Below are positions 41,221 through 44,974 of a DNA stretch of 44,974 bases, piece by piece. Below the pieces are notes generated by a model. It made no database searches. It was given only the letters and a program-made list of their open reading frames with translations, and had not been told where the DNA came from. Position 1 is the stretch's first letter. Each line of letters opens with the position of its first letter. Position numbers and translations under genes: made by a program. The DNA comes from an uncultured Ruminococcus sp. (GTDB lineage Bacteria > Bacillota > Clostridia > Oscillospirales > Acutalibacteraceae): the NCBI GenBank assembly GCA_902801245.1, contig CADCHW010000020.1:31500-76473 (forward strand), written 5' to 3'.

Positions 41221-42080
41221 GGTGATTCCTCCTCTATTATATTGTAGATAGTATTTTTAATAATCTCCCCTGCCGTAACGGGGGCAACCTTTCCGGGAAG
41301 CGACAATGCTTGAATTGTGTTAATTCCCAGTTTCTCGGCGGCTTTAAAATCAACTCCTCCGGGTGCGGAAGCCAAATCTATAACAAGAGCATTCTTCGCA
41401 GTCTTTTTCAATGTTTCTTCGTCAAATATCATAGCCGGAACGGTATTGAAAATCAAGTCATATCTGCCGCTTATAGATATATCCTCGGTGTTGATTGGAT
41501 TGTAGCCGTTCAATCTTATCCAAGTTAAATCGTTAAGTTTTCTCGCACTAACCGTGACATTAGCACCCAAAGCTGACAGAATTCTTGAAAGTACCTTGCC
41601 TATTCTTCCGTAGCCTGCCACAAGACAGCTGCTGGAGTTAATCGTTTTCTGATAATTTCTCATTGCAATTTCAACCGCACCTTCGGCAGTCGGCACAGCA
41701 TTCAAAACGGCAAGCTCCTCACGGTCGAGGTAATCGAAAATCTGTGAATCGGAATAATCGCCTGTCTTTATCAGAAGACGGCTGTTTGTGCAGAATATCG
41801 GCTTATTCTTAATGATATCGCAGAATTTCTGATTAAGCTCTACAGTCATATCACTGAGAGGAGTAAAAAGAGTTTTCCCGTCCTTACTAAGTGGCATAGG
41901 AAGAATTACACAGTCACTTTTCGTAACTGCCTGCTCCAAGCTTGAATAATCCTCTTCAACCATATCGCAATTATCTACACCGTAAAACACAACATTTTTT
42001 CCGTCCCTTATCATTGAAAGTCCAAGGTGGATTTGTCTTTTATCACCACCAATAATACAAACCCTATTTATATCAAACAC
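41217..42080 (-). CDS. dpaA: Dipicolinate synthase subunit A (SpoVFA/DpaA)
   Basis: Oxidoreductase subunit of dipicolinate synthase. 287 aa from GTG 42080 with GGGGG 8 bases upstream. N-terminal CIIGGDKRQIHLGLSMIRDG, then NAVPTAEGAVEIAMRNYQKT, Rossmann motif CLVAGYGRIGKVLSRILSAL, and a C-terminal SLPGKVAPVTAGEIIKNT. Expected to be made in the mother cell under sigma-K. Confidence 0.95.
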   Translation of the reverse strand: MFDINRVCIIGGDKRQIHLGLSMIRDGKNVVFYGVDNCDMVEEDYSSLEQAVTKSDCVILPMPLSKDGKTLFTPLSDMTVELNQKFCDIIKNKPIFCTNSRLLIKTGDYSDSQIFDYLDREELAVLNAVPTAEGAVEIAMRNYQKTINSSSCLVAGYGRIGKVLSRILSALGANVTVSARKLNDLTWIRLNGYNPINTEDISISGRYDLIFNTVPAMIFDEETLKKTAKNALVIDLASAPGGVDFKAAEKLGINTIQALSLPGKVAPVTAGEIIKNTIYNIIEEESP

Positions 42081-42228
42081 ATTGTAACCCCCATGTAATT
42101 TACTACTGCATAAAAATCGTTTTAAAAGATAAAACGACTATATCAACATATTATGAGAAAAAGTTAAAAAGGTTCTTTGTGAACATCTAAAAATAAATGG
42201 ATTTTATTATTTTTTGCCAATCGCTGAA
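42081..42228. other. Spacer without visible gene
   Basis: AT-rich upstream region of dpaA. No credible coding frame. A TACTACTG-type stretch and AAAACG repeats are seen but no promoter can be assigned. Confidence 0.4.
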
Positions 42229-42319
42229 TTATACTCGCAATCATTAAGATTTACCACTTTTCTTTCTTCGACCGGAAATTCGCTATGTTATTGCCTTTTT
42301 TGGTTTGTAAGGAAAGATA
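42229..42319. repeat. Repeat family B, copy 1
   Basis: About 91 bases beginning TTATACTCGCAATCATTAAG and containing CACTTTTCTTTCTTCGACCGG and AATTCGCTATGTTATTGCC. It matches 44878-44968 at roughly 85 percent by eye. The differences fall at all codon positions, so it is not a conserved reading frame. A CAGGG/CCCTG hairpin follows near 42376-42392. Confidence 0.75.
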
Positions 42320-42433
42320 TTATTCTAAGGATTGTTTTGATTTATTTTTCTATGATAATTTGTTCCGTCAGCGAGCAGGGTTCTGCCCCTGCACCCCACA
42401 AGCTTTAAAATGGTAAATCTTTTCAAACTTTAG

Positions 42434-42439
42434 TATAAT
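42434..42439 (+). promoter_or_regulatory. Possible -10 box for the deacetylase unit
   Basis: TATAAT 63 bases before ATG 42502. The -35 at the right distance (TGGTAA) is poor, so the call is weak. Confidence 0.35.
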
Positions 42440-42501
42440 TTTCGTCGGTTGGAATTTTTTTTTGTTTACCTCAGTATTATTTAAGGAGGTGAGATAAATA
42501 T

Positions 42502-43389
42502 ATGTTCAAATCAATAAAACCAAAAAAGCTTCCGATTTCAATATGCTTGTTTCTTACATTTATACTTTGTGTCGCTTTGGGGCATCTCAAAAGTCCAAAC
42601 GATTTCACTTCACCTGTCAACGCAAATATAGATAAATCGTCAGCTGTTGATATACCTATTATTATGTATCACGCAGTATCGGACGTTACAAGTATTCAAG
42701 GTGACTATGTTATTTCATCGGCAGAGTTTGAAAGCGACTTGAAATATCTTGCTGACAACGGATACACAACCGTATTTATAAATGATATAGTAAACTACGT
42801 AAAAGGCAGCGGCAAGCTTCCCGAAAAGCCAATTGCATTAACCTTTGACGATGGTTATTACAACAATTATTTATATGTTTACCCATTAGTAAAAAAATAC
42901 AATGCAAAAGTTTCTATCTCCCCTGTTGCCTATTTCAGCAAAATGTATACCGAAAGCGGAGAGGTTAGCGAATGTTATTCGCACTGTACGTGGGAAGAAC
43001 TAAAAGAGATGGCAGAATCGGGATATATCGAGCTTGGAAATCATTCCTATAATTTTCACACCTGCAACGGTACTCAAAACGGTATCGGGCAGATAAACGG
43101 CGAGAGCGATGATGATTACCGTCTGAGAATCACCAATGATTTAACAACCGCACAAAATATGATTTTTGAAAATACCGGAGTTAAATGCAGTTTTATAGCA
43201 TATCCTTTCGGAGTTTACAATGACAATACCGAAAAAATCGTCAAGGAAATGGGTTTTACCGCCGCCCTCACTTGCAGCAGCGGCATTAATACTCTTGAAA
43301 AAGGTGACATCGAAAAGCTTTACAATCTCAAAAGGCTTATTCGTCCGCACAACAGCGGACTTGAATATATATTAAACAAGTGGAGTTGA
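42502..43389 (+). CDS. Polysaccharide deacetylase (NodB domain), exported
   Basis: 295 aa. An N-terminal membrane anchor (ICLFLTFILCVALGHL) precedes a CE4 domain: DIPIIMYHAVSD, ALTFDDGYYNN (catalytic Asp and metal Asp), ELGNHSYNFHTC (metal His pair) and FIAYPFGVYNDNTEKIV. Probably deacetylates peptidoglycan or a surface glycan. Strong AAGGAGGTGA site. The amidase that follows starts 6 bases after its stop, so both likely act on the cell wall. Confidence 0.93.
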   Translation: MFKSIKPKKLPISICLFLTFILCVALGHLKSPNDFTSPVNANIDKSSAVDIPIIMYHAVSDVTSIQGDYVISSAEFESDLKYLADNGYTTVFINDIVNYVKGSGKLPEKPIALTFDDGYYNNYLYVYPLVKKYNAKVSISPVAYFSKMYTESGEVSECYSHCTWEELKEMAESGYIELGNHSYNFHTCNGTQNGIGQINGESDDDYRLRITNDLTTAQNMIFENTGVKCSFIAYPFGVYNDNTEKIVKEMGFTAALTCSSGINTLEKGDIEKLYNLKRLIRPHNSGLEYILNKWS

Positions 43390-43394
43390 TTTAT

Positions 43395-43925
43395 TTGGCA
43401 AGTGTTTTTGTTAGTCCGTCTGTGCAGGAATACAATTATTTTTACGGCGGAGGTACAGAAGAATATTATATGAATCTGATTGCAGATGAGCTTGTACCGC
43501 TTTTGATTGAAAAGGGTATTTCCGTTGAGAGAAATAATCCGAACGACAGTTTGGACGAAGTTATCGCACAATCCAACGAAGCACCACGTGATTTACATCT
43601 TGCAATTCACAGCAATGCAGGCGGCGGAGAGTATGCCGGTCGTTCGCAGGGTGTCGAGATTTACTACTACACCTACAGCGAACTTGGTAAAATTGCGGCG
43701 GAAATTATAGCAAGAAATTATAAGGAAATTTATCCGAATCCGAATGCGGTGAGAATTGTTCCGACTACTACCCTTGCCGAGATAAGGAAAACAAAAGCTC
43801 CTGCTGTGCTTATCGAGGTCGGTTATCACGACAACCCCGAAGAGGCGGAATGGATAAGGGAGAATATTCCCAACATTGCACAGAATCTGGCAGACAGCGT
43901 TTCCGAGTTTTTGACGGAATACTAA
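43395..43925 (+). CDS. Atypical N-acetylmuramoyl-L-alanine amidase (Amidase_3)
   Basis: 176 aa from TTG 43395, with GGAG 9 bases upstream; the frame is open back to GTG 43380, which overlaps the deacetylase. No signal peptide seen. Amidase_3 layout with metal Glu in GTEEYYMNLIADEL, metal His in LHLAIHSNAGGGEY and catalytic Glu in AVLIEVGYHDNPEEAEW. The usual first His (DPGHG) is replaced by SPSVQEYN, as in a known side branch of the family. Confidence 0.87.
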   Translation: MASVFVSPSVQEYNYFYGGGTEEYYMNLIADELVPLLIEKGISVERNNPNDSLDEVIAQSNEAPRDLHLAIHSNAGGGEYAGRSQGVEIYYYTYSELGKIAAEIIARNYKEIYPNPNAVRIVPTTTLAEIRKTKAPAVLIEVGYHDNPEEAEWIRENIPNIAQNLADSVSEFLTEY

Positions 43926-43930
43926 CAAAA

Positions 43931-43980
43931 GCACCTGTATCTTAAGATTTTTATATCTATAGATACAGGTGTTTTTACGC
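43931..43980 (+). terminator. Terminator after the amidase gene
   Basis: CACCTGTATCT pairs with AGATACAGGTG (43932-43971), followed by TTTTTACGCTTTTTT. Confidence 0.88.
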
Positions 43981-44057
43981 TTTTTTAAATTTTATTTACA
44001 ATGTGTTTATATATTCAGTTCCGTAAAATAGTAAAATTTAGTAGAGGAGGTTTACCG

Positions 44058-44858
44058 ATGAATAAAAATAAATCTAAAGGAAAAAAGAAATTTATGACTG
44101 TTTTAAACATTTTACTTGGAGCGATTTTTTTAGTTCTGCTTCTTACATTTTTCTTCCCGATATTCGGAGGTGTTCTGAACATTGGAAATATTCTCGGTAT
44201 GATTTTTTGTGCCGTGATGATTTTCGTAACGTGGGGAAATGTCCTTTTTATGAAAATAGTCAATGCTATGAAAACAAATGCTGTCGGAAAAATTATCGTT
44301 TTTGCCGTACCTGTAATATTTGTTCTGGGAATATTGTATGTCGGATTTCTGACAAGTCTTATCGTTAGTGCCGACAAGACCGTACCGAAAGAGGAATGTA
44401 CCGTTATTGTTCTCGGCTGTCAGGTTCGTGGCGACCACCCGTCACTTATGCTTTACGAGCGAATTGAAAGTGCCTGCCAATATTTAAAAGAACACCCCGA
44501 TGTACCGTGCATTGTCACGGGCGGCAAGGGTGATGACGAAAATATCAGCGAGGCACAATGTATGTATGATATTCTTGTTAAAATGGGTATATCCCCCGAC
44601 AGAATTTACATGGAGGACAAAGCGGTCGATACAGTCGAAAACATCAAGTTCAGCAAAGAAATCATTGAACAAAACGGACTCAGCACCAACACGGCAATTG
44701 TAACGGATATTTTCCACGAGTACAGAGCGTCTAACATTGTTAAAGATGCAGGGCTTGTATATGGCAGTGTTCCGGCAGACTGTGTGTGGTACTTACTGCC
44801 AACGTTTTACGTTAGAGAGCTTGTTGCGATTACAGCTACATTTTTCGGTTTGGCATAG
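44058..44858 (+). CDS. DUF218/YdcF-SanA family membrane protein
   Basis: 266 aa from ATG 44058 (GAGGAGG upstream); 19 earlier open codons are not coding-like. Three N-terminal membrane helices, then the DUF218 domain: CTVIVLGCQVRGDHPSLML, DVPCIVTGGKGDDENISEAQ, RIYMEDKAVDTVENIKFSKE and TDIFHEYRASNIV. Family members affect envelope integrity or lipid-carrier handling; exact role unknown. Confidence 0.9.
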   Translation: MNKNKSKGKKKFMTVLNILLGAIFLVLLLTFFFPIFGGVLNIGNILGMIFCAVMIFVTWGNVLFMKIVNAMKTNAVGKIIVFAVPVIFVLGILYVGFLTSLIVSADKTVPKEECTVIVLGCQVRGDHPSLMLYERIESACQYLKEHPDVPCIVTGGKGDDENISEAQCMYDILVKMGISPDRIYMEDKAVDTVENIKFSKEIIEQNGLSTNTAIVTDIFHEYRASNIVKDAGLVYGSVPADCVWYLLPTFYVRELVAITATFFGLA

Positions 44859-44877
44859 ACTGGAGAGAAAACGGCAG

Positions 44878-44974
44878 TTATACTCGAAAGCGTTAAGATT
44901 TAGCACTTTTCTTTCTTAGACCGGCAATTCGCTACGCTGTTGCCTTTGTTGTTTTGTACGGATAGATACGTTTT
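44878..44974. repeat. Repeat family B, copy 2, running to the window edge
   Basis: Starts TTATACTCGAAAGCGTTAAG and contains CACTTTTCTTTCTTAGACCGG and AATTCGCTACGCTGTTGCC. Same orientation and order as 42229-42319. Located 20 bases after the DUF218 stop. Confidence 0.75.

Noticed and set aside
42214..42408. 64-codon plus-strand open frame
   Set aside because: It lies across repeat family B; the second copy has a stop in the same frame and changes are not codon-biased.
1..44974. tRNA, rRNA, integrase or attachment sites
   Set aside because: Looked for cloverleaf-like sequences, rRNA motifs and recombinase motifs; none recognised by eye.

Overview
The window looks like a piece of chromosome from a spore-forming, low-to-mid GC Clostridia bacterium, probably Ruminococcus/Oscillospiraceae-like (inference). 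Evidence: anaerobic (cobalt-early) B12 genes, late sporulation genes (spoIIIAE-AH, dipicolinate synthase dpaA/dpaB), a sporulation-type amidase next to radA, C5-pathway tetrapyrrole genes, and AT-rich spacers with Firmicutes-type ribosome sites.

Region 1 (1-20370, all minus strand) is one long B12 operon. It reads right to left from a cobalamin riboswitch (20150-20330) with a downstream intrinsic terminator hairpin (about 20011-20036). Order of genes: a short membrane-anchored surface-type protein; a BtuFCD-like ABC transporter (lipoprotein, permease, ATPase); an exported lipoprotein form of the cobaltochelatase CbiK; a second surface-type protein; then cbiC, cbiD, cbiF, cbiG, cbiH, a cbiJ-cbiE-cbiT triple fusion, cbiA, cobT, cobU, cobS, a degenerate cobU-like gene, cobC, cbiB, cobD, cobQ/cbiP and the adenosyltransferase cobA, which runs off the left edge. 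Most junctions are overlaps of a few bases. Only cbiL, the precorrin-2 C20-methyltransferase, is missing from the visible set. cobS carries an apparent deletion/frameshift near its 3' end.

Region 2 (20392-24103, minus) is an accessory island: a zinc-ribbon miniprotein, a DUF4375/DMP19-like protein, a DUF2262-like protein, an ankyrin-repeat membrane protein with an in-frame TGA near its end, a decayed gene, an orphan protein and a GNAT acetyltransferase. It resembles a collection of immunity or defence-associated small genes, but no toxin is visible.

Region 3 (24300-28660) holds radA, a CwlD-like amidase and a coiled-coil protein on the minus strand. A divergent plus-strand pair follows (69-aa protein plus GNAT-like protein, with its own promoter and terminator). 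A 137-bp MITE-like element with inverted repeats and a 6-bp target duplication ends the region.

Region 4 (28669-35081, minus) is the uroporphyrinogen/precorrin-2 operon hemA, met8-type dehydrogenase, hemC, cobA-hemD fusion, hemB, hemL. It makes the precursor used by Region 1; no heme-branch gene is visible.

Region 5 (35189-37276, plus) has a HicA/HicB toxin-antitoxin pair, an AbrB-type regulator and an acyltransferase-3 membrane protein. Region 6 (37348-42080, minus) has sporulation genes: spoIIIAH, AG, AF, AE (AA-AD are not upstream) and dpaB/dpaA. Region 7 (42502-44858, plus) has a polysaccharide deacetylase, an atypical amidase and a DUF218/YdcF membrane protein.

Two dispersed non-coding repeat families stand out. 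Family A (CACGTGAA followed by ACCCGACC hairpins) occurs at least six times in spacers. Family B (about 91 bp) occurs near 42229 and at the right edge.
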